Below are positions 35,969 to 44,053 of a stretch of 64,000 nucleotides of DNA, piece by piece. The stretch comes from Aquitalea magnusonii (lineage in GTDB: Bacteria; Pseudomonadota; Gammaproteobacteria; Burkholderiales; Chromobacteriaceae): positions 2,604,001-2,668,000 of the forward strand of contig NZ_AP018823.1 of assembly GCF_002217795.2 (NCBI RefSeq), written 5' to 3'. The notes under the pieces were generated by a model, which saw only the letters and a program-made list of their open reading frames with translations, was not told the origin of the DNA and did not search any database. Within the stretch, counting starts at the first letter, position 1. Each line of letters starts with the position of its first letter. Both the position numbers and the translations under genes were made by a program.

Positions 35969-36745
35969 TCAGCCATGCAACCAGGGCTGCACCATGTCCC
36001 AGGCCAGTTTGCCGATCAACACCGTAGTCAGCAGCAGGAACAACACCCGCACAAAGCCCGCGCCTTTTTTCATCGCCACCCAGGAACCGGTCATCGCACC
36101 CAGCACATTGAAACCGGCCATCGGAATGGCGTACTGGAACAGCACATTGCCGGTAGGAATGAAAAAGGCCAGCGCGGCCACATTGGTGGTGAGGTTGACC
36201 ACCTTGGCCGCGGCCGAGGCATGCAGGAAATCAAAGGCAAAAAAACGGATGAACAGGAAAATCAGGAAGCTGCCAGTACCAGGACCAAACAAGCCATCAT
36301 AAAAACCGATGGCCCCGCCAATGGCCATGCCGACGGCCATCTCGCGCCGCCCTATCGTCACCGGCTTGTGCAACTTGCCGAAGTCTTTTTTCCACAGCGT
36401 ATACATGGCCATCAACACCAGCAGCACCAGCACCAGCGGGCGGATCACCGACTTGGGAATGGCGTTTACCGTGGCCGCCCCGGCAAAGGACATGATAAAG
36501 GCGGTGATGGCCGCCGGAATCACCAGCTTCCACGGCAGGCGCACCCGCTGCAAATACGAGCGCGTGGCCGACAAGGTTCCCACTGCCGAAGACATCTTGT
36601 TGGTGCCAAACAGCGTGGCTGCCGAATATTGCGGCAGAAAATTGAACAGCGCCGGGGTCTGGATCAAGCCGCCACCGCCAACGGCCGCATCGATCAGACC
36701 GGCCATGAAAGAGAAGAAACACAAGAATCCCAAGGTCAACAACAT
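35969..36745 (-). CDS. TSUP-family (TauE/SafE) membrane transporter
   Basis: Predicted inner-membrane transporter, probably exporting a sulfur-containing or organic anion such as sulfite. The 258-residue protein has about eight hydrophobic helices in two repeats: FMAGLIDAAVGGGGLIQTPAL in repeat 1 and GAIGFYDGLFGPGTGSFLIF in repeat 2, both family signatures. The ATG follows AGGAGG by 6 bases. It is divergent from a LysR-type regulator 93 bp away, which probably controls it. Confidence 0.9.
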   Translation of the reverse strand: MLLTLGFLCFFSFMAGLIDAAVGGGGLIQTPALFNFLPQYSAATLFGTNKMSSAVGTLSATRSYLQRVRLPWKLVIPAAITAFIMSFAGAATVNAIPKSVIRPLVLVLLVLMAMYTLWKKDFGKLHKPVTIGRREMAVGMAIGGAIGFYDGLFGPGTGSFLIFLFIRFFAFDFLHASAAAKVVNLTTNVAALAFFIPTGNVLFQYAIPMAGFNVLGAMTGSWVAMKKGAGFVRVLFLLLTTVLIGKLAWDMVQPWLHG

Positions 36746-36796
36746 GACTGCCTCCTGATAATGGAAGCCATTGTAGGGCTTGCACCGCCCATGTTG

Positions 36797-36827
36797 TTGC
36801 AATACCGTGTTGCAGTTATTGCAATAC
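36797..36827. promoter_or_regulatory. Repeated TTGCAATAC sites between TSUP and LysR genes
   Basis: TTGCAATAC at 36797-36805 and again at 36819-36827 (22 bp apart, about two turns), with another TTGCA at 36810-36814. TTGCA-N5-TGCAA (36810-36824) is also an inverted repeat. The cluster sits in the 93-bp divergent gap, as expected for a LysR-type regulatory and activation site. Confidence 0.6.
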
Positions 36828-36838
36828 AGGGGGCAAGA

Positions 36839-37768
36839 ATGAAGTTGCTATGGGAGTTGCAGGTGTTCTGCGCCGTGGTGGAACGCAAAAGCTTTGTTTC
36901 AGCGGCACGCCAGTTGGGTACCTCGCCCAGCAGCGCCACCCGAGCGGTGCAGGCGCTGGAAGAAAACCTGGGCACCAGCCTGCTGGCCCGCTCGCAAAAA
37001 CAAGTCAGCCTCACCATGGCCGGCGAAGCCTACTACGATACCGCGCGACAAATTCTGCAACTGCAGGAAGAAGTGGAAGACGATCTGGCGGCGCTGGGCA
37101 GTGCGCCGCGTGGCTGGCTGCGCTTTTCCGCACCCGAGGTGATGGCCAGCCATTTCCTGCCACCCATCCTGCAACAACTGGCCGAGCACAATCCGCAACT
37201 GCGTTTTGACATCCTGTACAGCGACACCATTCTGGAGCCCATCCGCGAGAAGCTGGACTTCAGCATCCGTGGTGCCTACCCCGCCTCCAGCGAACTGATC
37301 GGCTTTCCGCTATGGCCTTATCAACGCCGCCTGTACGCCAGCCCGGCCTATGTTGCCAGCCGGGGCCTGCCACGGCAGCCGGAAGAACTGAGCGAACACG
37401 CCATCCTGATTCATGCCGCACCGCGCATTCTCAAAGCCTGGAATTTCGTTTCGGACAGCCATCAGGTCAGCCTCAACCTGAATGCCAGCCATCGGGTGAG
37501 TTCCGGCAATGCGGTGCTGCAGGCGGCCCTGGCCGGCTGGGGCGTGGCACGCATGGGCGACTGGCTGGCCGAACCACTGGTGGCCAGCGGTCAACTGGTG
37601 CGGCTGTGCCCGGACTACCGCATCGTATCCAACCGTGGCGAAGACGCGCAGATGCATGCCGTGTTTGCCAGCCGCCGCATCCCGCGCAAGGCCAGACTGG
37701 TGCTGGACGCCATCCGCAGCGCTGCCCAAAGCGCCGGTTTTGGCAACAGCCTGCAGGCGGCTTCCTGA
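36839..37768 (+). CDS. LysR-family transcriptional regulator
   Basis: LysR-type regulator of 309 residues. An N-terminal winged helix-turn-helix (ELQVFCAVVERKSFVSAARQLGTSPSSATRAVQALEENLG, shown here as family pattern over residues 5-45) is followed by a two-lobe ligand-binding domain (about 90-300). The long upstream open frame is ignored because MKLLWELQVF is the canonical start and AGGGGG precedes it. It probably controls the divergent TSUP transporter. Ligand unknown. Confidence 0.9.
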   Translation: MKLLWELQVFCAVVERKSFVSAARQLGTSPSSATRAVQALEENLGTSLLARSQKQVSLTMAGEAYYDTARQILQLQEEVEDDLAALGSAPRGWLRFSAPEVMASHFLPPILQQLAEHNPQLRFDILYSDTILEPIREKLDFSIRGAYPASSELIGFPLWPYQRRLYASPAYVASRGLPRQPEELSEHAILIHAAPRILKAWNFVSDSHQVSLNLNASHRVSSGNAVLQAALAGWGVARMGDWLAEPLVASGQLVRLCPDYRIVSNRGEDAQMHAVFASRRIPRKARLVLDAIRSAAQSAGFGNSLQAAS

Positions 37769-37770
37769 TG

Positions 37771-37795
37771 AAAAAGAGCCGGCAAGGCCGGCTCT
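37771..37795 (-). terminator. Terminator after the alcohol dehydrogenase gene
   Basis: 9-bp stem AGAGCCGGC / GCCGGCTCT with a 3-base loop, followed on the minus strand by TTTTT. It lies between convergent genes, immediately after the LysR stop. Confidence 0.85.
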
Positions 37796-37823
37796 GTTGG
37801 CTGCACATCAGGCGATAGCAGGC

Positions 37824-38954
37824 TTACATGGCTGCGCGGTAGATGGCGCAGATTTCTTCGTGCGTGGCCTGAACCGGATTGGTAAAGCCGCAGGCGTCTT
37901 TCAGGGCATTGGTAGCCAGCACCGGGATATCTTCTTCTTTCACGCCAAGCTGGGTCAAACCAGCCGGAATGCCCACGCGGGCAGCCAGTTGACGAATGGC
38001 TGCAATAGCCTCCGCGGCTTCAGCCTTCGCGCCCAGTGCCACCGCAACATCGGCCAGACGGGCGGCAGCCACCTTGCTGTTGAACACCTGCACATGCGGC
38101 AGCAACACGGCATTGCACACACCATGCGGCAAATCGTAGAAACCACCCAACTGGTGCGCCATGGCATGCACATAACCCAGCGATGCGTTGTTGAAGGCCA
38201 TGCCGGCCAGGAACTGGGCATAGGCCATTTGCTCACGCGCTTCCATGTCCTGGCCGTTTTCCACGGCACGCGGCAGGTAGGCCACGATCAGGCTGATGGC
38301 CTTCAGTGCGCAGGCGTCGGTAATCGGCGTGGCGATGGTCGACACATAGGCCTCGATGGCATGGGTGAGCGCATCCATGCCGGTGGCGGCAGTCAGCGAT
38401 GGCGGCATGCCGGCCATGGTTTCCGGGTCGTTTACCGACAGAATCGGCGTGGTGTGCTTGTCCACGATGGCCATCTTGATGTGGCGTGCCTCGTCGGTGA
38501 TGATGCAAAAACGCGTCATTTCACTGGCAGTACCGGCAGTGGTATTGATGGCCACCAGCGGCAGTTGCGGCTTGGCCGACTTGTCCACGCCTTCGTAGTC
38601 CTGGATCTTGCCGCCATTGATCGCCACCAGGGCGATAGCCTTGGCACAGTCGTGCGGCGAACCACCGCCCAGCGAAATCACCACATCACACTGCTTTTCC
38701 TGCAGCAAGGCCAGGCCGGCATTCACATTGGCACTGGTCGGATTGGGATGCACGCCGTCAAACACCGCGGACTGGATATCAGCCGCCGCCAACAGCGAGG
38801 CAACCTTGCCGGCCAGGCCGGTCTTGACCAGGCCGGCGTCAGTGACGATGAGGGCTCGCTTGAAACCCTGGGCCTGCATGCTGTCTACGGCCTGCTGCAA
38901 GCAGCCGGCTCCCATCAGGTTGACGGAAGGAATGAAGAAAGCGCTGGTAGCCAT
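37824..38954 (-). CDS. Iron-containing alcohol dehydrogenase
   Basis: Group III (Fe-dependent) NAD(P) alcohol dehydrogenase of 376 residues. The nucleotide-binding motif is [19 protein letters not shown]. Metal ligands are in the region [13 protein letters not shown] (Asp, His), [20 protein letters not shown] (two His), and the family signature [14 protein letters not shown] is present. Similar to YiaY/AdhB-type enzymes; the substrate (ethanol, butanol or another alcohol) is not determined. The ATG follows AAGGAG. An inverted repeat lies about 160 bp upstream. Confidence 0.92.
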   Translation of the reverse strand: MATSAFFIPSVNLMGAGCLQQAVDSMQAQGFKRALIVTDAGLVKTGLAGKVASLLAAADIQSAVFDGVHPNPTSANVNAGLALLQEKQCDVVISLGGGSPHDCAKAIALVAINGGKIQDYEGVDKSAKPQLPLVAINTTAGTASEMTRFCIITDEARHIKMAIVDKHTTPILSVNDPETMAGMPPSLTAATGMDALTHAIEAYVSTIATPITDACALKAISLIVAYLPRAVENGQDMEAREQMAYAQFLAGMAFNNASLGYVHAMAHQLGGFYDLPHGVCNAVLLPHVQVFNSKVAAARLADVAVALGAKAEAAEAIAAIRQLAARVGIPAGLTQLGVKEEDIPVLATNALKDACGFTNPVQATHEEICAIYRAAM

Positions 38955-39111
38955 GATTAATCTCCTTAGGGTGGGGTTGGTGCGACCTGCCTGCTGCGGG
39001 AGGCTCCCGCCACCAGCAGGGCCATCCGGCCTGGCCTGTCGCGCCTGTAAGGTTTGATCTCATCTTGGCACTACAGTGGAATGGCATATTGCGTCAGATC
39101 AAAACCCGCTC

Positions 39112-39133
39112 TTTGTAGTTGGAGCACTACAAA
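39112..39133. promoter_or_regulatory. Palindromic operator candidate between the dehydrogenase and HutD-like genes
   Basis: TTTGTAGT-N6-ACTACAAA, a perfect 8-bp inverted repeat in the 278-bp divergent region. A further half-site CACTACA lies at 39069-39075. The regulator is unknown. Confidence 0.55.
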
Positions 39134-39232
39134 ATTCCGCCCCTGCGCACCTCGATGCCCGCCCGCCGGAGAGCAGGTGCAAGCACGCCGGCATTAAGGC
39201 GATAATCACGGTTTTGCCTGTCCGAGCCCGCC

Positions 39233-39823
39233 ATGCACACCCTGTCTGCCCGCAACTATCTGACCACGCCGTGGAAAAATGGCGGCGGCACCACGCGCCA
39301 GATCCTGATCTCCCCACCGGATGCCACGCTGGACAACTTCGACTACCGCATCAGCATGGCCAGCGTGGCGAGCGATGGTCCGTTTTCGCAGTTTGCCGGC
39401 GTGGACCGCCAGTTACTGCTGCTGGATGGCCAGGGCTTGCTGCTGCAACGCGGCGATGGCAGCCACAGCCTGCTGGACAGGGATAGCCAGCCGCTGGCCT
39501 TTGCCGGGGAAGAGCCCATTCACAGTCAGTTGCAGGATGGAGCCGTGACCGACTTCAATATCATGACCCGGCGAGAGCGCTTCCGGCAGCAGGTGGAAAG
39601 TTTCCAACTATGCGGCCAGCACCAGTTGCAAAGCCGTGACGATGTACTGCTGGTGGTGCTGGCGGCAGGCAATGCGCTGACCATACAGCGCGAAGATGGT
39701 CGCCGTTGCACCCTGCAGACGCAGGATGCCTTGCTGCTGGAAACGGGGACGAACCTGACCATCTGCAGTACCGAACAGGCCCGTATCATCGTGGTGCGGC
39801 TTAACCGGCATGGCCCGGCATGA
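39233..39823 (+). CDS. HutD/Ves-family protein
   Basis: 196-residue protein of the HutD/Ves cupin-like family: the opening LTTPWKNGGGTTRQILISP and FDYRISMASVASDGPFSQFAGVDRQL (spread over residues 11-60) are diagnostic. HutD is linked to histidine utilisation in pseudomonads, and Ves to cold response in E. coli; no hut genes are in the window, so the role here is open. Its stop overlaps the acpH start (ATGA), indicating co-translation. Confidence 0.85.
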   Translation: MHTLSARNYLTTPWKNGGGTTRQILISPPDATLDNFDYRISMASVASDGPFSQFAGVDRQLLLLDGQGLLLQRGDGSHSLLDRDSQPLAFAGEEPIHSQLQDGAVTDFNIMTRRERFRQQVESFQLCGQHQLQSRDDVLLVVLAAGNALTIQREDGRRCTLQTQDALLLETGTNLTICSTEQARIIVVRLNRHGPA

Positions 39824-40500
39824 ACTACCTGGCCCACCTGCATCTGGCACCGGACAACCCGGCGGCGCGCGTTGGCAATCTGCTGGGCGACTTTCTCAAG
39901 CCATCCCATGCCTTACACCTGCCGCCAGCACTGCAGCAAGGCATGGCCCTGCACCGCCGGATAGACAGCCACACCGACCGCCATCCGCTGGTGATGCAAA
40001 GCAAAAGCCGCATCGCACCGATACGACGACGCTATGCCGGCATTCTGGTGGATATTTTCTATGATCACTTCCTGGCGCGGCACTGGGCGCGCTTTTGCAG
40101 CATGCCGCTGGCCGACTTTACCCGCCGCAGTTACGCCGAACTGCAGGCGCATCGCCAATGGCTGCCGCCACGCCTGTTGGAAATCCTGCCGCGCATGCAG
40201 GCAGAAGACTGGCTGCTATCCTATGCCGAGATTGCGGGGATAGCCGCCGTGCTGCGCGGCTTTTCCCGCCACCGCATCCGGCGTGACAACCCGGTTGCGG
40301 CCGGCATTGACGACCTGCTGCAGCACTATGACGCACTGGAGCAGGACTTCATCGACTTTTACCCGCAGCTGCAGCAGGCAATGGGCGGCGATGCCTCAGC
40401 GATGCAGCAGGCTGGCATTGCTCTGGATCAGTTCGGAGAACAACTGCTCCACCCCTTCCCACATGATCTGCACCCCCAGGCACATCAGGATGAAGGCTGA
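39820..40500 (+). CDS. acpH: Acyl-carrier-protein phosphodiesterase
   Basis: Removes the 4'-phosphopantetheine group from ACP. The 226-residue protein has the family opening MNYLAHLHLA and an HD-type set: GNLLGDFLKPS, HRRIDSHTD, and DIFYDHFLARHW. It is longer than usual (E. coli AcpH about 193): the last 35 or so residues are encoded opposite the 3' end of marC and have no family similarity that I recognise. Translation is coupled to the HutD-like gene through a 4-bp overlap. Confidence 0.88.
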   Translation: MNYLAHLHLAPDNPAARVGNLLGDFLKPSHALHLPPALQQGMALHRRIDSHTDRHPLVMQSKSRIAPIRRRYAGILVDIFYDHFLARHWARFCSMPLADFTRRSYAELQAHRQWLPPRLLEILPRMQAEDWLLSYAEIAGIAAVLRGFSRHRIRRDNPVAAGIDDLLQHYDALEQDFIDFYPQLQQAMGGDASAMQQAGIALDQFGEQLLHPFPHDLHPQAHQDEG

Positions 40501-41100
40501 CAGGCGCAGGAACACCACCGAGCCGGTCTGGCCCAGATAGCCCAGCAGCTTGTCAGCATGGCGATAACACATGTACACCAGCACGGCCAATGACAGCACC
40601 GCCGCCAGGCTGGCCATCGGCACCAGCATGTATTTGACCATGGGCTTGCCGGTTACGGTCATCGACGCACCCACGGTGATGGACACCGAAATCGAACCCG
40701 GCCCCACCGTCAGCGGGAAGGTCAGCGGATAAAACGCCCGCTGCTTCAGCTCATCACGATTCTCCTGCCGCACCGGCTCACTGGAAGGCTGGTTGCTTTC
40801 CGCCGGGTTGTCATTGAGCATGCGCCAGGCCGCCAGTGAAATCAGCAAGCCGCCGGACAACTGCACCACCGGCAAGGACACACCAAAAAACTCCAGCACG
40901 AAACTGCCCACATACATGCTGCCCAGCAGCAACAGGAAGCAGTACATGGCAATACGCCGCGCCAGAAACGCCCGCTGCTGCTTGCTGTTGCGTGCCGTCA
41001 TCGAAATGAAGATGGGCACCAGGCCGGGCGGATTGATGATGGGCAGCAAGGCTGCCAGCACAAACAGATATTTGCTGAAAAAAAGTGACATCAGGGCCAT
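40396..41100 (-). CDS. MarC-family integral membrane protein
   Basis: Six-helix inner-membrane protein of the MarC family, function unknown (an early link to multiple antibiotic resistance was not confirmed). The 234-residue protein has FVLAALLPIINPPGLVPIFISMT in helix 1, LPVVQLSGGLLISLAAWRML, and FPLTVGPGSISVSITVGA. The start MALMSLFFSKYL follows GGAG. Its 3' end overlaps acpH on the opposite strand by 105 bp. Confidence 0.88.
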   Translation of the reverse strand: MALMSLFFSKYLFVLAALLPIINPPGLVPIFISMTARNSKQQRAFLARRIAMYCFLLLLGSMYVGSFVLEFFGVSLPVVQLSGGLLISLAAWRMLNDNPAESNQPSSEPVRQENRDELKQRAFYPLTFPLTVGPGSISVSITVGASMTVTGKPMVKYMLVPMASLAAVLSLAVLVYMCYRHADKLLGYLGQTGSVVFLRLSAFILMCLGVQIMWEGVEQLFSELIQSNASLLHR

Positions 41101-41260
41101 GTTATTGTTCTCCGGGCCAGTGGCCTGCTTGGTGGGGGATGGTGGTCTGGCATACTGCACTTTGTCATGCAGTGCATTGCGCGCCGATTGTAACGTGCGC
41201 ACTGCCGCCGCACAGCGCAGCCGATAAAAAAATTGTGCCGCCAGCCCGTCACCGGCATGA

Positions 41261-41283
41261 AAAAAGCCCGGCGGAGCCGGGCT
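41261..41283 (-). terminator. Terminator after lysP
   Basis: 8-bp stem AGCCCGGC / GCCGGGCT with a 3-base loop; the minus strand continues with TTTTTT. It lies 25 bp after the permease stop. Confidence 0.87.
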
Positions 41284-41307
41284 GCTGCGACAAGCGGCGC
41301 AATGCGC

Positions 41308-42828
41308 TCAATCCGCAGCCTGTTGTGCCATACGCGTGGCCGATGCGGCGGGCTCCAACTGGGCATGCGCCTGGGCCAGGGCAATCTTGTCCAGCGCAAT
41401 CAGCTTGCTGCCATGCTTCCATTTGTAGCCCAGCCACAGCAGCAAGAACAGCGGAATACCGATATAGGTGGCCACGACGCCATTCCAGTCCACCTTGGCA
41501 CTGGTGAAGGCGGCGTAATTCTGACCCAGCATGATCAACATGCACAGCGCAAAGGCAAACAGCGGCCCCAACGGAAACCAGCGCGCCTTATACGGCAGAT
41601 CGGCCAGATCATACCCCTGCCGCACATAAGCACGGCGGAAGCGGTAATGGCAGATGGCAATGCCCAGCCAGGCAATGAAGCCGGTCATGCCGGAGGAATT
41701 AAGCAGCCACAGATATACCGCATTGCTTTCAAACAAGGAGGTAAGAAAACACAGTGCGGCAATCGCCGTGGTGGCATATAGCGCATTGCGCGGCACACCG
41801 CTGTCGGACAACTTGCCAAACCAGGCCGGTGCCATCTTGTTCTGTGCCATCACGTACAGCATGCGGGTGGAGGCATACATGCCGGAATTACCCGCCGACA
41901 GAATGGCAGACAGGATCACCGCATTCATCAGGCTGGCCGACAGCGCGAGACCGGCACGGCTGAACACCAGGGTGAACGGGCTGGCCCCCACATCCTGTAC
42001 ATCATTCTTCAGTAGCAGCGGATCGTTATACGGCAGGATAAAGCCGATGATCAGGATGGACAGCATGTAGAACATCAGGATGCGCCAGAAAATCTGCTTT
42101 ACCGCGCGCGGAATGGTCTTGGCCGGTTGGCTGGACTCCCCTGCGGCCACGCCGATCAGCTCGGTCCCCTGGAAGGAAAAGCCCACAATCATCGACACGC
42201 TGACAAAGGCCGCCATCCCGCCGACAAAGGGACCGTCACCATGCATGAACACATTCAGGCCGGGTGAATAACGGCTGCTGTCCGGATTGGTCATGATGCC
42301 CCAGATCATCATGAAACCCACGATGATGAAGGCGATGATGGTGATCACCTTGAGCATGGAACACCAGAACTCCGCCTCGCCAAAGCCCTTTACCGAGAAA
42401 TAGTTGAGGGCAAAGATAATGGCCAGAAACAGCGCACTCCACACCACGCCCGGCACGGTGGGCAACCAGTAATGCATCACGATGGCGGCCGCAGCCAACT
42501 CCACCGCAATGGTGACCGCCCAGTTGTACCAATAATTCCAGCCCTGGGCGAAACCGAAGGAGTGATCAACAAAGCGCGAGCCATACACCTGAAACGAGCC
42601 GGACACCGGCATGAAAGCCGCCATCTCGCCCAGGCTGGTCATCAGGAAATACACCATCAGGCCGATCAGGGCATACGACAGCAAGGCCCCACCCGGCCCG
42701 GCGGAGGCGACGGTGGCACCGGAAGCCAGAAACAGGCCGGTACCGATGGAGCCGCCAATGGCGATCATGGACAAATGACGCGCCTGCAGGCTGCGCCGGA
42801 GTCCTTCGCCTTCTCTATTGTTTTCCAT
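41308..42828 (-). CDS. lysP: Lysine-specific permease (APC superfamily)
   Basis: Inner-membrane proton-coupled lysine importer, 506 residues, 12 helices. It closely resembles E. coli LysP throughout: MIAIGGSIGTGLFLASGAT, GFAQGWNYWYNWAVT, GFSFQGTELIGVAAGESSQP, SAGNSGMYASTRMLY and LGIAICHYRFRRAYV. The substrate is assigned by this similarity. The ATG follows AGGACAG. A 9-bp inverted repeat lies 35 to 67 bp upstream. It is a single-gene unit with its own terminator. Confidence 0.9.
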   Translation of the reverse strand: MENNREGEGLRRSLQARHLSMIAIGGSIGTGLFLASGATVASAGPGGALLSYALIGLMVYFLMTSLGEMAAFMPVSGSFQVYGSRFVDHSFGFAQGWNYWYNWAVTIAVELAAAAIVMHYWLPTVPGVVWSALFLAIIFALNYFSVKGFGEAEFWCSMLKVITIIAFIIVGFMMIWGIMTNPDSSRYSPGLNVFMHGDGPFVGGMAAFVSVSMIVGFSFQGTELIGVAAGESSQPAKTIPRAVKQIFWRILMFYMLSILIIGFILPYNDPLLLKNDVQDVGASPFTLVFSRAGLALSASLMNAVILSAILSAGNSGMYASTRMLYVMAQNKMAPAWFGKLSDSGVPRNALYATTAIAALCFLTSLFESNAVYLWLLNSSGMTGFIAWLGIAICHYRFRRAYVRQGYDLADLPYKARWFPLGPLFAFALCMLIMLGQNYAAFTSAKVDWNGVVATYIGIPLFLLLWLGYKWKHGSKLIALDKIALAQAHAQLEPAASATRMAQQAAD

Positions 42829-43247
42829 AAGTCTGTCCTACTGCAGGGTTTACAACTGATAGCGTTTTGCTCCGCTGGCAAATATCAGCAAAACGTGATG
42901 ATCGAAACCCTACAGGATGTCAGCAAGAGCAGGAATAATCCAGTGCATTTTTGTATTGAATTGTAAGAATATGAATGTTGAATTTTCCTTTTGTGACATA
43001 TATCAAGGATTTGACCAGGCTCCGCCACGCCCTGTCAGGCCACGCCCGCACCCGCGCCAGACAGACCAGGCAGAGCGACCGCCAGCACCGGCCCAAGCGG
43101 CTGCAACACCGGTGCCACCCCCTCGCCAGCGTCGGCGCTGTGCTGCATGCAACATGCAGACAACCACGCTAAGCTGCGGATGCATAAGTGTTTTTGCCGC
43201 CAGCAGACAAAACCTGGCAGCAAATGTGGATTCACTGTTCATTTGTG
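42829..43247. other. 419-bp gap between lysP and the infA promoter
   Basis: Contains the lysP upstream inverted repeat (42863-42895) and an AT-rich piece near 42930-43010. The remaining part (43020-43200) is GC-rich and Pro/Arg/Gly-biased in every frame, with no ribosome site or family features, so no gene is called. No lysine riboswitch pattern was recognised. Confidence 0.55.
42863..42895 (-). promoter_or_regulatory. Inverted repeat upstream of lysP
   Basis: CGTTTTGCT at 42863-42871 and AGCAAAACG at 42887-42895 form a perfect 9-bp inverted repeat with 15 bp between. It lies 35-67 bp before the lysP ATG: either an operator or a leader hairpin. Confidence 0.5.
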
Positions 43248-43276
43248 CTGACAAATCAGCCATTTAGCCGTATAAT
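43248..43276 (+). promoter_or_regulatory. Strong sigma-70-type promoter for infA
   Basis: CTGACA (-35, five of six) and TATAAT (-10, perfect) separated by 17 bp. The start would be near 43283, giving a leader of about 198 nt. Confidence 0.8.
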
Positions 43277-43282
43277 GCGCGC

Positions 43283-43480
43283 TGCCTCCTTCCGGACCGT
43301 TCCCCAATCGGGGTTTCAATCCGTCTGCCTTGCCTTGGTAACGGCACATTTTGCATGTGCTGCCAGTCTTACCTGCTTGGTTATCGATAGAAGCAATCTG
43401 TTATCACAGATCGTGCGGCGCTCCGTGAGGGACTGCCGCATGGGCTATTGGCCCACCCGTTACACTGAAAGGAATCGTTA
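43283..43480 (+). other. Structured 5' leader of infA
   Basis: About 198 nt without a gene, between the promoter and infA. Local hairpins include ATCTGT-TATC-ACAGAT (43396-43411), TGCGGC / GCCGCA (43414-43440) with an inner short stem, and TGGGC / GCCCA (43441-43455), just before AAGGA. It may be a temperature- or growth-responsive leader or carry a small RNA; no known RNA family is recognised. Confidence 0.5.
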
Positions 43481-43744
43481 ATGTCCAAAGAAGACATGAT
43501 CGAACTGCAAGGCGTCGTTATTGAAATGCTGCCGGAATCGCGCTTTCGCGTGCGCCTAGACAACAATGTGGAAATCCTGGCCTATGGCTCGGGCAAAATG
43601 AAAATGCACCGTATCCGCGTACTGGTGGGCGACCGCGTTACCGTGGAAATGTCCCCGTACGACCTGACCAAGGGTCGCATCAATTTCCGCCATCCGACCG
43701 CTCCGGTCGGCGGCCCGGCCCCGCAGCACTTCAAGCGCCGCTAA
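43481..43744 (+). CDS. infA: Translation initiation factor IF-1, extended variant
   Basis: IF-1 binds the 30S A site and assists initiation. The protein is an S1/OB fold of 87 residues: [40 protein letters not shown] and [15 protein letters not shown]. Canonical IF-1 has about 72 residues and starts MAKED; this has a 15-residue tail ending QHFKRR and several substitutions. It matches the second IF-1 type found in betaproteobacteria outside the spc operon. The ATG follows AAGGA. Single gene behind its own promoter. Confidence 0.92.
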   Translation: MSKEDMIELQGVVIEMLPESRFRVRLDNNVEILAYGSGKMKMHRIRVLVGDRVTVEMSPYDLTKGRINFRHPTAPVGGPAPQHFKRR

Positions 43745-44053
43745 GCAGCCACGCCTGTCTCGCGGCCACTCAGCCCACCTGCAGGGTCGCGCAGCCTCTT
43801 TCCGCTTGCCAAGGCACGCGGAATCGCTTTGTTTCTGCCTGAAAGCTGGCCAGCCTTGCGCTGGCATCGCCATGGCCGACCACCCCTGCCATCCCCCTGC
43901 TGGCTGAGCGCTATTTTTTTCACAAAAAGCGCACAATCCGGCCATCTCATTACAGCTTCCACTTACGAAATCGCTATCTATCCGTTTTTTAACTGGAAAG
44001 ATTGCATGACACCTGCTTAGATTGAGGAATACTCCTCCCTCAGCGCGTCCGCC
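43745..44053. other. 309-bp gap between infA and the REC-EAL gene
   Basis: No gene supported. It contains a hairpin-like GCGCTATTTTT ... AAAAAGCGC (43909-43932), which could terminate infA, and AT-rich sequence near 43970-44030 probably holding the REC-EAL promoter. Confidence 0.5.

Noticed and set aside
35906..36838. Apparent 311-codon N-terminal extension of the LysR regulator
   Set aside because: It runs antisense to the TSUP transporter; the canonical LysR start with a ribosome site is at 36839.
42829..42960. Lysine riboswitch upstream of lysP
   Set aside because: No conserved lysine-riboswitch core was recognised and the leader is short; only a simple inverted repeat is present.
42917..43267. 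116-codon plus-strand frame between lysP and infA
   Set aside because: Pro/Arg-biased, no ribosome site, runs through the infA promoter; both strands look non-coding.
43300..43330. tRNA T-arm-like GGTTTCAATCC
   Set aside because: The flanking stem does not pair and no acceptor, D or anticodon arms can be built.
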